Positions 24,032 through 32,726 are shown, counted from the first letter of the stretch. The stretch: 64,000 bases of DNA from CALMAK01 sp964392265 (GCA_964392265.1 CAYMOS010000004.1:1-64000), one strand, 5' to 3'. Translations and numbers: made by a program. Notes: a model not told the origin generated them from the letters alone.

Positions 24032-26164
24032 ATGGATCACTCACACCACACCCACACGCAGCCTGATCACGAGCAACATGGCAAAAATACACAGTACGCC
24101 TGCCCGATGCATCCCGATGTCACCTCAGACAAACCAGGCATGTGTCCGAAATGTCACATGGCACTCGAAAAAGTAAAACAGTCACCAGAGCAGCACGATC
24201 ACGACCATGACAAACACGCTGGTCATAGCCCCAATATGTTCAAGCAAAAGTTTTGGTTGAGCCTACTGCTGACCGTGCCGACACTGGTATTTTCGCACAC
24301 CGTACAAAGTTGGTTTGGCCTTGATTTCATGTTCACCGGCAGCGAGTATATTCCGGCCGTGTTCGGTACGACTATTTTCCTCTATGGCGGTTTGATGTTC
24401 CTCAAGAGTGCTAGAGGCGAGCTAGCGGCTCGCCAGCCGGGTATGATGACACTCATCTCGATGGCCATATCTGTCGCGTTCGTCTATAGCCTGCTTGTCA
24501 CATTCAAAGTAGTCACTGGTATGGATTTCTGGTGGGAGTTAGCGACATTGGTGACGATCATGCTGCTCGGCCACTGGCTTGAAATGGCGTCCGTCCAGAA
24601 TGCAGAGGGCGCACTCAACGAGCTTGCTAAGCTGCTACCTGACGAGGCAGAGCTAATTGACGGCGATACAACAAAGAAAGTCTTGATTAGTGAACTGAAA
24701 GTCGGTGACTTGCTACTAATCCGTCCAGGCGCTGGGGTGCCAGTCGATGGTGTGGTCGTCAAAGGTTCGTCAGAAGTCAATGAATCTATGCTCACCGGCG
24801 AATCAAAGCCAGTAGCCAAAAAGCCAAATAGCGAAGTGATTGGTGGCACAATCAACGCCAGTGGCGCACTCACGATCAAAGCCACAAAAGTCGGCAACGA
24901 TACGGCACTCGCCGGTATTATGAAACTCGTCGAAGAAGCGCAGACCAGCAAGTCAAATACACAGATACTTGCTGACAAAGCCGCGTTTTACTTAACTTTT
25001 GTTGCTCTTGGTGCAGCACTAATTACATGGATTGCGTGGTGGATTGCGGGCGCGTCAGCCGGATTTATCTTAGAGCGTATTGTAACGGTGCTAGTAATTG
25101 CCTGTCCGCACGCCCTCGGCCTCGCCGTACCACTTGTGACGGCCATTTCGACCACATTGGCCGCCAAAAACGGCCTGCTCGTGCGGCAGCGCATGGCACT
25201 TGAAGCAGCACGTAATATTGACGTGGTGCTGTTTGACAAAACCGGCACGCTTACCAAAGGTGAACAAGGCGTCGTTGATGTCGTGGCGAAAGACAAGACC
25301 CGCATGTTGAGTCTCGCTGCTGCCCTAGAGCGCGAATCAGAACACCCGATTGCAAAAGCTATTTTCCAGTATGCACGCGGTCAAAATGTGCCGGAAATTC
25401 ACACCACTGACTTTTCGGCACTTTCTGGCCGTGGTGTGCGAGCAACGATCAACGGCAAGTCTGTCTATATTGGCGGCCCACGAATCCTCGAAGAACGCGC
25501 CGTCCGGCTTGATGCCACGCTGCGAGCGGCAACCAAAAAAGCCTCAGACGATGGTAAGACGGTTGTGTATGTCATCGAGGGCAGAAATGTCTTAGGTGCG
25601 ATCATACTGGCCGATGTGATACGCAAAGAATCAAGAGAAGCCGTGGCAACGCTGCATAGTATGGGCAAGCGCGTCGCTATGCTGACCGGTGATAGTAAGG
25701 GTGTGGCCGCATGGGTAGCCAAGGAACTTGGTATCAAAGAATACTTTGCCGAGGTACTACCTGAAAACAAAGCCGAAACCGTCAAGAAATTACAAACAGA
25801 CGGCAGCCGCGTGGCAATGGTCGGCGATGGCGTCAATGACGCGCCTGCCCTGACGCAAGCCGATATTGGTATTGCGATTGGCGCTGGTACTGATGTTGCT
25901 ATTGAATCAGCCGGTATCGTACTGGCAAGCAGTGACCCACGCGGGGTTGCTAAAATCGTCACGCTCTCGAAAAAGACGTATAGCAAAATGGTACAGAACC
26001 TTGCGTGGGCAACCGGTTACAACGCCCTCGCAATTCCGCTTGCGGCAGGTGTGACATCAGCACTCGGCTTTGTATTGTCACCAGCGTTTGGCGCGGTACT
26101 GATGTCGCTATCGACCATCGTTGTTGCTATAAACGCGCAGTTTTTACGAAAAGTACGGTTGTAA
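24032..26164 (+). CDS. Copper-transporting P1B ATPase, CopB type
   Basis: About 710 residues. A His-rich start and a heavy-metal-binding domain YACPMHPDVTSDKPGMCPKCHM precede eight predicted helices. MLTGES, IACPHALGLAVP (CPH instead of CPC), DKTGTLT, SEHPIAKA and GDGVNDAPA are present. CPH pumps export Cu(I)/Cu(II)/Ag. The ATG directly follows the csoR stop, so it is under the same operator. Intact, no signs of decay. Confidence 0.93.
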   Translation: MDHSHHTHTQPDHEQHGKNTQYACPMHPDVTSDKPGMCPKCHMALEKVKQSPEQHDHDHDKHAGHSPNMFKQKFWLSLLLTVPTLVFSHTVQSWFGLDFMFTGSEYIPAVFGTTIFLYGGLMFLKSARGELAARQPGMMTLISMAISVAFVYSLLVTFKVVTGMDFWWELATLVTIMLLGHWLEMASVQNAEGALNELAKLLPDEAELIDGDTTKKVLISELKVGDLLLIRPGAGVPVDGVVVKGSSEVNESMLTGESKPVAKKPNSEVIGGTINASGALTIKATKVGNDTALAGIMKLVEEAQTSKSNTQILADKAAFYLTFVALGAALITWIAWWIAGASAGFILERIVTVLVIACPHALGLAVPLVTAISTTLAAKNGLLVRQRMALEAARNIDVVLFDKTGTLTKGEQGVVDVVAKDKTRMLSLAAALERESEHPIAKAIFQYARGQNVPEIHTTDFSALSGRGVRATINGKSVYIGGPRILEERAVRLDATLRAATKKASDDGKTVVYVIEGRNVLGAIILADVIRKESREAVATLHSMGKRVAMLTGDSKGVAAWVAKELGIKEYFAEVLPENKAETVKKLQTDGSRVAMVGDGVNDAPALTQADIGIAIGAGTDVAIESAGIVLASSDPRGVAKIVTLSKKTYSKMVQNLAWATGYNALAIPLAAGVTSALGFVLSPAFGAVLMSLSTIVVAINAQFLRKVRL

Positions 26165-26174
26165 AGGAGGGATT

Positions 26175-27107
26175 ATGCACGACCATCACGATCACGAACA
26201 TCATCACCATCATCATGGCGATGCGCCAGCCGTTGACCCAGCGACGCTCGACGATACGCAGGCGATTTGTCCAGTGACAGGCGATGTCGTCGTCAAAGCC
26301 GAGTCAGAGGCGCTTGGTCATAGCCGCCAACATGACGGACAGACCTACTATTTCTGCTGCGCGACGTGCGTACAACTGTTCGATAAAAACCCTGAAAAAT
26401 ACACCCATCAAACCCATAGCACCGATACGCTCACACTGGCTAGCAAGGAAAATCTGGTTGATAATGTCTGGGCGTTTCGATTCGAGGCGGACACACCGAT
26501 CTCATGGACACCAGGCCAATTCATTCGTATTGAGTTGCCTCATGATAATCCTGATGATGAGGGAACGAAACGCTGGTTTACAATCTCATCGACACCGCAT
26601 GACGGCTATATTCAGATTACAACTCGCGTTACCGATACCACCTTTAAGCAGGCGCTCGCTGCGCTGCCAATCGGCAGCACGATCAATCTTGTTGAGCAGC
26701 CGGATGGTGATTTTGTCTGGCAAGAAAGTGACAAGCCACTTGTCCTTGTTGCTGGCGGTATTGGTATCACGCCGTTTTATAGCATGTTAAAAGCTCGAGG
26801 TCATAGCGGGCAGCCGGTATCAGCAACGCTGATCTATAATGGTCGGACTGATGAGCTGCCATTTAAGGCAGAGTTCGAGGAAGCCAGTCAGCGCCATCCA
26901 GAGTTTACGGTGCACTACGTTATTGGCGAACTGCTTACTGCCAAGAGACTTGCCGAACTCGTACCCGACATCAATGCATCACAGGTCTATATTTCAGGTC
27001 CCGAATCAATGGTAGAAGCACTCGGAAAGCAATTAGAAGAGAATGGGCTTACTAATGATAATCTCCATCAAGACTTCTTCCCTCACTACAACGAAGAGAG
27101 CTACTAG
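26175..27107 (+). CDS. His-rich/YHS/ferredoxin-NADP reductase fusion
   Basis: About 310 residues. Residues 2-14 are almost all His/Asp/Glu. Residues ~30-77 form a YHS domain with CPVTG and YYFCCATCVQLFDKNPEKY, which binds metal. The rest is a flavin reductase: RWFTISSTP is the FAD site, VLVAGGIGITPFYSML the NAD(P) site, and YISGPESMVEALG the end. No membrane helix. AAAGGAGG precedes the ATG. It probably reduces a metal or heme partner such as the cytochrome b5 downstream. Confidence 0.85.
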   Translation: MHDHHDHEHHHHHHGDAPAVDPATLDDTQAICPVTGDVVVKAESEALGHSRQHDGQTYYFCCATCVQLFDKNPEKYTHQTHSTDTLTLASKENLVDNVWAFRFEADTPISWTPGQFIRIELPHDNPDDEGTKRWFTISSTPHDGYIQITTRVTDTTFKQALAALPIGSTINLVEQPDGDFVWQESDKPLVLVAGGIGITPFYSMLKARGHSGQPVSATLIYNGRTDELPFKAEFEEASQRHPEFTVHYVIGELLTAKRLAELVPDINASQVYISGPESMVEALGKQLEENGLTNDNLHQDFFPHYNEESY

Positions 27108-27145
27108 AAATATGCTTTTGGGACAAATTACGGTAAAATAGAGAT

Positions 27146-27520
27146 ATGAAACGAGTGTTCCAAGGTGCTGTTTACGTGTTCATGGTTTCAGTACTAAGCG
27201 TACTGTCCTTAGGTATACATGCAGCTGCCGCACAGACTATGAACATGGGGCACTCAATGGGTGGTGCATCTCATCAAGTAAGTTCATCGAATTGTTTTAC
27301 TGCTTATACGACGGCAACTCTTCACAAAGACGAGTTCATCAAAGATACCGAGAAAGACGAGGATGACAAGCCGCAGCCTCCATTTTATGTTCAGTTCCAG
27401 GCATCACCCCTTTTGGCCCTTGAAGAAAAACATAGTCAAGAGACAAGAGCTGCCGGGGATAGAGAGCCACCCCCTGGTGGCGTACCCGCCTACATTGGTT
27501 TGACCGTCTTTCGTGCTTGA
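27146..27520 (+). CDS. Small exported protein, Met/His-rich start
   Basis: About 124 residues with a signal peptide ending near AAAAQ. The mature start TMNMGHSMGGASHQ is rich in Met and His, a pattern of periplasmic copper binders. The remainder is acidic with one Cys. TAAAAT lies 6 nt before the ATG, so it may have its own leaderless promoter. Family unknown. Confidence 0.6.
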   Translation: MKRVFQGAVYVFMVSVLSVLSLGIHAAAAQTMNMGHSMGGASHQVSSSNCFTAYTTATLHKDEFIKDTEKDEDDKPQPPFYVQFQASPLLALEEKHSQETRAAGDREPPPGGVPAYIGLTVFRA

Positions 27521-27567
27521 GATTTAGCTGTTTACATTTTACTAAATAGCTAAATTAGGAGTACTTT

Positions 27568-28221
27568 ATGAATAAAAAGAATAAACAAATGCTTATTGCG
27601 GGGCTTGTCGCCCTTGTGGTTGTGGTAGGTGTTGCGGTTTTCGTGTTCCGTGACCAACTATTCCGAAGCGTTTCAGTCCAGCCGCCATCAGAGACGGCAC
27701 AAGTCGATACAACGTCAGATACATACAAGCAATATGCTGCCATGACTGGCGAAACCTATGACCGTAATTTCATCGCCAATATGATAGCCCACCACCAAGG
27801 TGCTGTTGATATGGCGAAGCTAGCATTAACGAGCGCCAAGCACCAAGAGCTGAAAAATATGGCAAATGACATCATTTCGGCTCAAGAAGGTGAAATTAGC
27901 AAAATGCAGTCGTGGCAAAAGGCTTGGGGTTACCCATCGACAAGTGCCGACAACATGATGGATCACAGTGCTATGGGTATGATGGATGATATGGCTGGTA
28001 TGACCGCTGAGCTTGAGGGTAAAACAGGTGATGACTTTGACAGGGCCTTTATCGAGCAGATGATAATGCATCACCAATCAGCCATCGACATGGCTGCACC
28101 TGGCGAGCAGAATGCCAAGCACCAGGAGGTAAAAGACCTCTCAAAAGCAATTGTTTCTGCCCAAACCAAAGAAATCCAGCAGATGAAGCAATGGCAGCAA
28201 GAGTGGGGTTATGACAATTAG
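27568..28221 (+). CDS. DUF305 protein with two repeats
   Basis: About 217 residues with an N-terminal anchor helix. Two DUF305 units are visible: FIANMIAHHQGAVDMAKLA...AQEGEISKMQSWQ and FIEQMIMHHQSAIDMAAPG...AQTKEIQQMKQWQ, joined by a Met-rich linker (MMDHSAMGMMDDMAGM). The MHHQ and Met-rich features suggest copper binding at the outer membrane face. AGGAG precedes the ATG. Confidence 0.88.
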   Translation: MNKKNKQMLIAGLVALVVVVGVAVFVFRDQLFRSVSVQPPSETAQVDTTSDTYKQYAAMTGETYDRNFIANMIAHHQGAVDMAKLALTSAKHQELKNMANDIISAQEGEISKMQSWQKAWGYPSTSADNMMDHSAMGMMDDMAGMTAELEGKTGDDFDRAFIEQMIMHHQSAIDMAAPGEQNAKHQEVKDLSKAIVSAQTKEIQQMKQWQQEWGYDN

Positions 28222-28729
28222 ACCATTTCCTGTTGCATTAGCGACTGTCGTAGTTGGCTTTATAGCGGTTATTATAGTCAGCAAGATAACCGCTCCGCCA
28301 GAACCACCACGTCCAGGCGTTGAACAAGCCGATCATGGCCGTGAACACGTGAGCAGCAAGGAGTATGGCGGTGACCAACCGCCTACTTCTGGCTCGCATG
28401 CTAATCCCGTTGCATGGGGCGTTTACGATAATGAAGTTCGTGACGACCAAGCGATACACAATATGGAGCATGGCGGAATCTATGTCTCCTACCAACCCGA
28501 TTTGCCACAAGATCAAATTGAGAAACTTAAGGGTCTTCTATCTGCTCCATTCTCGAATCCAGAGTTTAAGCCAACGAAGATTGTACTTGCAACCCGTCAG
28601 GCTAATAAATCTCCCATCGAGCTGAGTTCGTGGCGCAGAAGCGAGTCATTAGCAAGCTATGACCAAAAGAAAATAGAAGAGTATGTCATGAGGAATCTGG
28701 GGAAAAGTCCAGAGCCTTTTGCCAGGTAG
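28211..28729 (+). CDS. DUF3105 family protein
   Basis: About 172 residues with one N-terminal membrane helix. QPPTSGSHANPVAWGVYD and HNMEHGGIYVSYQPD are the conserved DUF3105 segments; the His residues in both suggest metal binding. The ATG overlaps the preceding stop by 11 bases. DUF3105 genes often accompany copper and DUF305 genes. Confidence 0.85.
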   Translation: MTIRPFPVALATVVVGFIAVIIVSKITAPPEPPRPGVEQADHGREHVSSKEYGGDQPPTSGSHANPVAWGVYDNEVRDDQAIHNMEHGGIYVSYQPDLPQDQIEKLKGLLSAPFSNPEFKPTKIVLATRQANKSPIELSSWRRSESLASYDQKKIEEYVMRNLGKSPEPFAR

Positions 28730-28743
28730 AACGAGGTCTAGAG

Positions 28744-29367
28744 ATGAAGAAGACATTAGTAATATTGATTTCAGCATCAGTAGTTGGTGCGGTTGTGCTA
28801 GGCTGGTTGGTTTTTCAAAACCGATCAGTTTCAGCTCCACCAAAAACAGCGCCGCCTGCAAGCAACAATCGAAATCAACCCGATCCAAGCAAGCATAGTT
28901 TTGACGATGTAGACTTCTCTCGAAAAATGATTGTCCACAATCAACAAGCTATCGAAATGACAGAGACTATTTTAGCGACATCAACGAATCAAGCCGTTCG
29001 TGATATAGCCTCCGACATACAACAGGAGCAGCAAAGCGCTGAAGAACAGTACAAAAGCTGGCTGGGCGAGTGGAACGAAACATACACGAATCTGTCTGAT
29101 TTTCCCGAAATGGACGGCCATGATATGTACCCGACGTACCTCGGTCTAGCAAGGGCTACGGACATGGCTATACTCAAAGCCGCAACCGGCAACGATGCAG
29201 ATAGGCTCTTCATTCGTCTTATGATCGCGCACCACGAGGGCGCAATTCAGGGCGATGGAACAAGTAGCCTGCTTCAATACGGTAAGCTCATCGAATTCAA
29301 AAATAAAAGCCTCACCAGCTACAAGAACGATATTAAAAGATTAGAAGACTTACAAAAGGAAGAGTAA
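28744..29367 (+). CDS. DUF305-like anchored protein
   Basis: About 207 residues with an N-terminal helix. The motifs are MIVHNQQAIEMTETI and LMIAHHEGAIQGDG, so only the second has the HH pair. The middle NEWNETYTNLSDFPEMDGHDMYP closely resembles the protein at 19784. They are probable paralogues separated by the metal genes. Confidence 0.78.
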   Translation: MKKTLVILISASVVGAVVLGWLVFQNRSVSAPPKTAPPASNNRNQPDPSKHSFDDVDFSRKMIVHNQQAIEMTETILATSTNQAVRDIASDIQQEQQSAEEQYKSWLGEWNETYTNLSDFPEMDGHDMYPTYLGLARATDMAILKAATGNDADRLFIRLMIAHHEGAIQGDGTSSLLQYGKLIEFKNKSLTSYKNDIKRLEDLQKEE

Positions 29368-30032
29368 TGAAAATAACGAAGAACAAGCTGTTTGCCGTTA
29401 TCATCATCGTGTTGGTGGCTTTTGCGGCCGCCATTTGGTACTTTGGGGTCTTTTCGATTAAACCCGAAAAGACAACATTTAATACCGAAAACACGAAGAG
29501 TAGCCAGCAGGCAGCAACTACCGAAAAAACCACAGATAGCAAGTACGCTACTCTTAAGGGTGACGCTTTCGACGAAGCATTTATAGCCGATATGATCGCT
29601 CACCATGAAGCAGCGATAAACATGTCGGAGCAGGCGCAGGCTATGACGGCACGTGATGAAATTCGTACCCTTGCCAGTGCGATCATGGAAACGCAAACAA
29701 CGGAAATGGTACAGATGCGGGAATGGCAACAAGCATGGGGCTTCGAGATTACAAATAGCGGTGGTCACATGAGCCATGGTGGTGGAGGTGCGGAAATGGC
29801 GGGTGACATGGTCGAAATGCAAAATAAGTTGAAGGACTTGGAGGGCGAAGCATACGACAAGGAGTTTCTTAAACAAATGATTCTTCATCATGAGCAAGCT
29901 GTAGATATGGCAAAATATGTGGCCGACAACGCCAAACGTCAAGAAATAAAAGACCTCGCAAGTAGTATCATTAAAGCTCAAAATGAGGAAATCAGACAGA
30001 TGAAACAGTGGCAAAAGGCCTGGAGGTATTGA
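29367..30032 (+). CDS. DUF305 protein with two repeats
   Basis: About 221 residues, start overlapping the previous stop by one base. FIADMIAHHEAAINMSEQA...ETQTTEMVQMREWQ and FLKQMILHHEQAVDMAKYV...AQNEEIRQMKQWQ are two complete repeats joined by a His/Met-rich linker (GGHMSHGGGGAEMAGDM). It resembles the 27568 protein and is likely a paralogue from duplication. Confidence 0.88.
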   Translation: MKITKNKLFAVIIIVLVAFAAAIWYFGVFSIKPEKTTFNTENTKSSQQAATTEKTTDSKYATLKGDAFDEAFIADMIAHHEAAINMSEQAQAMTARDEIRTLASAIMETQTTEMVQMREWQQAWGFEITNSGGHMSHGGGGAEMAGDMVEMQNKLKDLEGEAYDKEFLKQMILHHEQAVDMAKYVADNAKRQEIKDLASSIIKAQNEEIRQMKQWQKAWRY

Positions 30033-30035
30033 TTA

Positions 30036-30650
30036 TTACTTACGAGGTAGCGTCTGAAAGTCACGAATAACTTGCAAAACAAGGCATGGTGCAAGTACAG
30101 CACCCAAAGATAGCCACCACATGAAGAAAGTGCTGCTATACATATTTGTCCCAAGGGCTAGACTATGTATAAAAATTGCCACCATTGCCAATGCTTGAAG
30201 TAAGCTTACATACGGCCAGAGCCCTTTTGCAGTGAGTTTATGACGGAAGCACTTTAAGATATCGTAGAGCAAAAAGGTTGCTAGTGCGGCAAAAGCTAAA
30301 GCTACCGCCCATACGCGCAGCGGGCCAACATAGGTTACGTAGCTCTCTGGGGGCAACAGACCCGTATCGAGAAATCGCTGTACTAAAAAAATACCAGGGT
30401 GCATAAGGATCAACAGAAGAATGAAGCGCCCCGTCCATTTAATATACTGTTTGCTAATCCTGGACACACTGATAACACCCATGATGTAATATGTCCACAT
30501 CGTCGTCCATGCAAGCACTCCTAGTATGGGGAAGAATTGATACATTGACATAACGTCACCCGACAATGTCATGAACCATAGAGCGACGCTAATAATGGAT
30601 ACGTAGCCGAGTAAAATCCAAGCCAGATGTTGTTTTGCAAAGCGATACAT
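30036..30650 (-). CDS. Six-helix b-type heme membrane protein (ferric-reductase/b561-like)
   Basis: About 204 residues with six hydrophobic segments. The histidines in LILMHPGIF and IFIHSLALG sit in adjacent helices at positions suited to heme ligands, as in ferric-reductase-like proteins. No quinone-binding motif is certain. It shares a palindromic TATAAT promoter with the cytochrome b5 gene, and is probably its electron acceptor or donor. Confidence 0.65.
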   Translation of the reverse strand: MYRFAKQHLAWILLGYVSIISVALWFMTLSGDVMSMYQFFPILGVLAWTTMWTYYIMGVISVSRISKQYIKWTGRFILLLILMHPGIFLVQRFLDTGLLPPESYVTYVGPLRVWAVALAFAALATFLLYDILKCFRHKLTAKGLWPYVSLLQALAMVAIFIHSLALGTNMYSSTFFMWWLSLGAVLAPCLVLQVIRDFQTLPRK

Positions 30651-30692
30651 TCTAGTTTCATTATAATCGAAGAAAGGATAAATATACTTATC

Positions 30693-31094
30693 ATGAAAAA
30701 AAGTACAGTTATATTTTCGGTAGTCATTTTGCTGCTACTAAGTGCTATCGGTGTGGGTGTTTGGGCGACGCTTAATAATCGTCAAACTCAACCATTCCTT
30801 AACAAGCAGACCTCCGACCAAGCTAAGACGTATACGCTAAGTGAGGTTGCACGGCACGCATCAAAAGACGACTGCTGGGCAATTATTTCTGATGATGTGT
30901 ATGATCTGACGGAGTTTATAAATCGCCACCCTGGAGGTGATGAGATTCTTCGGGCGTGCGGTACAGACGCCACGACGCTATTCAACTCTCGGCAGACTCA
31001 AGATGGCCAATGGGTAGGTTCGGGAACACCACATAGTCAAGCAGCAATGGAGCAATTAGCAAAACTAAAAATTGGAACAGTAAACAAGAGATAA
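30693..31094 (+). CDS. Membrane-anchored cytochrome b5-like heme protein
   Basis: About 133 residues from ATG 30693. An N-terminal helix (VIFSVVILLLLSAIGVGVW) anchors a cytochrome b5 domain: YTLSEVARHASKDDCWAI, YDLTEFINRHPGGDEILRACG. HPGG supplies one heme histidine; the second is less clear, perhaps in TPHSQAA. Cytochrome b5 domains are rare in Patescibacteria. It may receive electrons from the flavin reductase fusion. Confidence 0.85.
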   Translation: MKKSTVIFSVVILLLLSAIGVGVWATLNNRQTQPFLNKQTSDQAKTYTLSEVARHASKDDCWAIISDDVYDLTEFINRHPGGDEILRACGTDATTLFNSRQTQDGQWVGSGTPHSQAAMEQLAKLKIGTVNKR

Positions 31095-31099
31095 ACGTA

Positions 31100-31393
31100 A
31101 TGAAAAATGACCAAACACAACTCATTCTAGATATCCTTAGCAGCAAATGGGCAACTCGAATCGTTAAAGTACTCGATGATGACACAAGGCGATTCAGCGA
31201 AATCCAGAAAGCGTTGCCAGATACAAAGCAAAAAGTACTTACTGAAACTTTACGAAAACTAGAACGCAGCGGCATTATTGAGCGTAGAGCATACCCAACC
31301 ATTCCGCCACAAGTAGAATAAAACTAACACCCATTGGACTCAATTTACTCAAGTTGTCTGGTGTTTTGTCCGAGTGGGTTGATATTCATGCTA
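31100..31393 (+). pseudogene. Frameshifted HxlR-family regulator
   Basis: Begins intact at ATG (LSSKWATRIVKVLDDDTRRFSEIQKALP...LRKLERSGIIERRAYPTIPPQVE), then stops at 31319. The next bases, read in the +1 frame, continue LTPIGLNLLKLSGVLSEWVDIH as in the 22894 copy, so a one-base deletion caused the stop. The tail then ends abruptly at the junction with the next remnant. Confidence 0.85.
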
Positions 31394-31861
31394 TCGGAAG
31401 CTCGCAAATATAAGCTATTCTTAACGATGGCCGAACAGTCTACCTCGCAGCAGAGCGATCAGCAGATGGTCAGTATCATCATGGCAAACGTCGGCACGGT
31501 CATTACTTTCAGGACAGGCAACCCGCAAGATGAGAGGGTGCTGCTACCGCTATTTAGCCCCTACATTGAACAGGGTGAAATAAGCAATCTGCCAGCATTT
31601 AATTTTTATGCCAAGTTGTCGGCCGTCAAAGCCCAAGAACCACTATCGGGGCAGACATTACTACTCTCAGACGATGGCGATATCAAGATACGCACTGCTA
31701 TCATTGAACACTCGCGGTCGGTGTTTGCAAAAAAGCAAGAAGTGATAGAGAAAGAACAAGAGCAGCCAAAACCCAGTAAGCCTAGTGTTGAAAAGAATAA
31801 AAAAGGAGGGGCTAAACCAAAGCCCCAACCTACAAGTGAACCAATGATTGACGAACTTTAG
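31388..31861 (+). pseudogene. C-terminal remnant of a conjugation/T4SS ATPase
   Basis: The readable part starts LSEARKYKLFLTMAEQSTSQQ and contains IIMANVGTVITFRTGNPQDE and LLPLFSPYIEQGEISNLPAFNFY, resembling the C-terminus of TraD/VirD4-like coupling ATPases of integrative elements. The Walker motifs that should precede it are missing, the join to HxlR being the break. The C-terminal Lys/Pro-rich tail is intact. It implies the island was once conjugative or mobilisable. Confidence 0.65.
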
Positions 31862-32073
31862 CTGTTGTTACGAGACTCGGCAAACTCGTCGTATAGCTGC
31901 CTCATCTCATCGTCAGTCAATACTGTGCCGAGCTGATGGAACTTCTCTTGATACTGCGTCAAGAAGTCGATAGCATCTTGAGATGTGGCGTGTTCGGGGT
32001 CGATTGTCTTCAAGTAGGCAGCGACCTTATCAATATCTTCTTGGCTTGCTTCGTATTCTTTGAAATCTGTCAT
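31858..32073 (-). CDS. Small helical protein, unknown
   Basis: About 71 residues from ATG 32073 with GAGGAG upstream. Acidic and helical (SQEDIDKVAAYLKTID, SQDAIDFLTQYQEKFHQLG). It overlaps the PLD nuclease frame only if a longer start is taken. Could be an immunity or chaperone-like partner of the nuclease, but nothing shows this. Confidence 0.6.
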   Translation of the reverse strand: MTDFKEYEASQEDIDKVAAYLKTIDPEHATSQDAIDFLTQYQEKFHQLGTVLTDDEMRQLYDEFAESRNNS

Positions 32074-32074
32074 T

Positions 32075-32524
32075 TTATTTACTCCTCGCATATCGGTCAA
32101 TAGCGATAAACTTACATAGCTGCTTAGCCGCTTTCTCCGATACTATCTTTCTCATTATCTCACAACTGTCATTAAACGATAGAATGTTGAGGCTACCTTC
32201 GTAGATTACCTTGCGATCAAGTATTGCTAACTTGCGGTGATGTCCGGCGGTGTAAAGTACTGTGATACCTAATTCTTGCAGCTCATAGATAGCATTGAGT
32301 GCTTGGTAATAGTAGTCACCGTCATGCTCAGTCGGATTGCGAGTATTTATAACTACTTGCACATCACGGCTGCGTAATTTAGCAAAGATAGGTAGAAGTG
32401 TCCTCATGCGCTTTTCAGTGATGAATGGACTCTCGATAACCACTTCATTTCTACTGTGCAGTAAGTCACGTGTAAACGCCCTGTAAAACGTATCTTGATC
32501 GTAGAGAGTGCTTTCATTAAACAT
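32075..32524 (-). CDS. PLD-superfamily nuclease-like protein
   Basis: About 149 residues from ATG 32524 with GAGGAG upstream. One HKD-type motif, HHRKLAILDRKVIYEGSLNILSFND, is present, so it would act as a dimer. Similar small PLD proteins occur on mobile elements, where some cut DNA. Adjacent genes on the minus strand form one short operon at the island's right edge. Confidence 0.78.
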   Translation of the reverse strand: MFNESTLYDQDTFYRAFTRDLLHSRNEVVIESPFITEKRMRTLLPIFAKLRSRDVQVVINTRNPTEHDGDYYYQALNAIYELQELGITVLYTAGHHRKLAILDRKVIYEGSLNILSFNDSCEIMRKIVSEKAAKQLCKFIAIDRYARSK

Positions 32525-32663
32525 GATGCTGGCTCTCCTCTGTTTCAGGCTCGACAATATGGATTTCTCCGTTATAATATACCCAGCCTAGATCAGTTAG
32601 TTTTTGATGCATCAAAACTAAACTAGGTTCTAGGGTGTTCCACGACAAGTCGATGTGGCGCAC
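32517..32663 (-). CDS. Possible truncated small protein at island end
   Basis: A frame of about 48 codons from GTG 32663 (RHIDLSWNTLEPSLVLMHQKLTDLGWVYYNGEIHIVEPE) overlaps the nuclease start by 8 bases. The start is weak and lies at the putative attachment core, so it may be a gene cut by integration. No family. Confidence 0.35.
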   Translation of the reverse strand: MRHIDLSWNTLEPSLVLMHQKLTDLGWVYYNGEIHIVEPETEESQHHV

Positions 32664-32665
32664 CA
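32660..32665. other. Putative right attachment core (GCACCA) of the tRNA-Leu island
   Basis: Repeats the last six bases of tRNA-Leu. What lies right of it is a terminator and then core genes, so this is where the native sequence downstream of tRNA-Leu would resume. The match is short. Confidence 0.4.
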
Positions 32666-32684
32666 CACAAAAGACTTTTTTAGA

Positions 32685-32711
32685 AAAGACCGTCCCCCAA
32701 GGACGGTCTTT
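32685..32711 (-). terminator. Bidirectional terminator
   Basis: Stem AAAGACCGTCC (32685-32695), loop CCCAA, stem GGACGGTCTTT (32701-32711), flanked by A/T runs. It ends the solute-binding protein gene on the minus strand. Confidence 0.85.
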
Positions 32712-32726
32712 CACTTATTTTCATCA

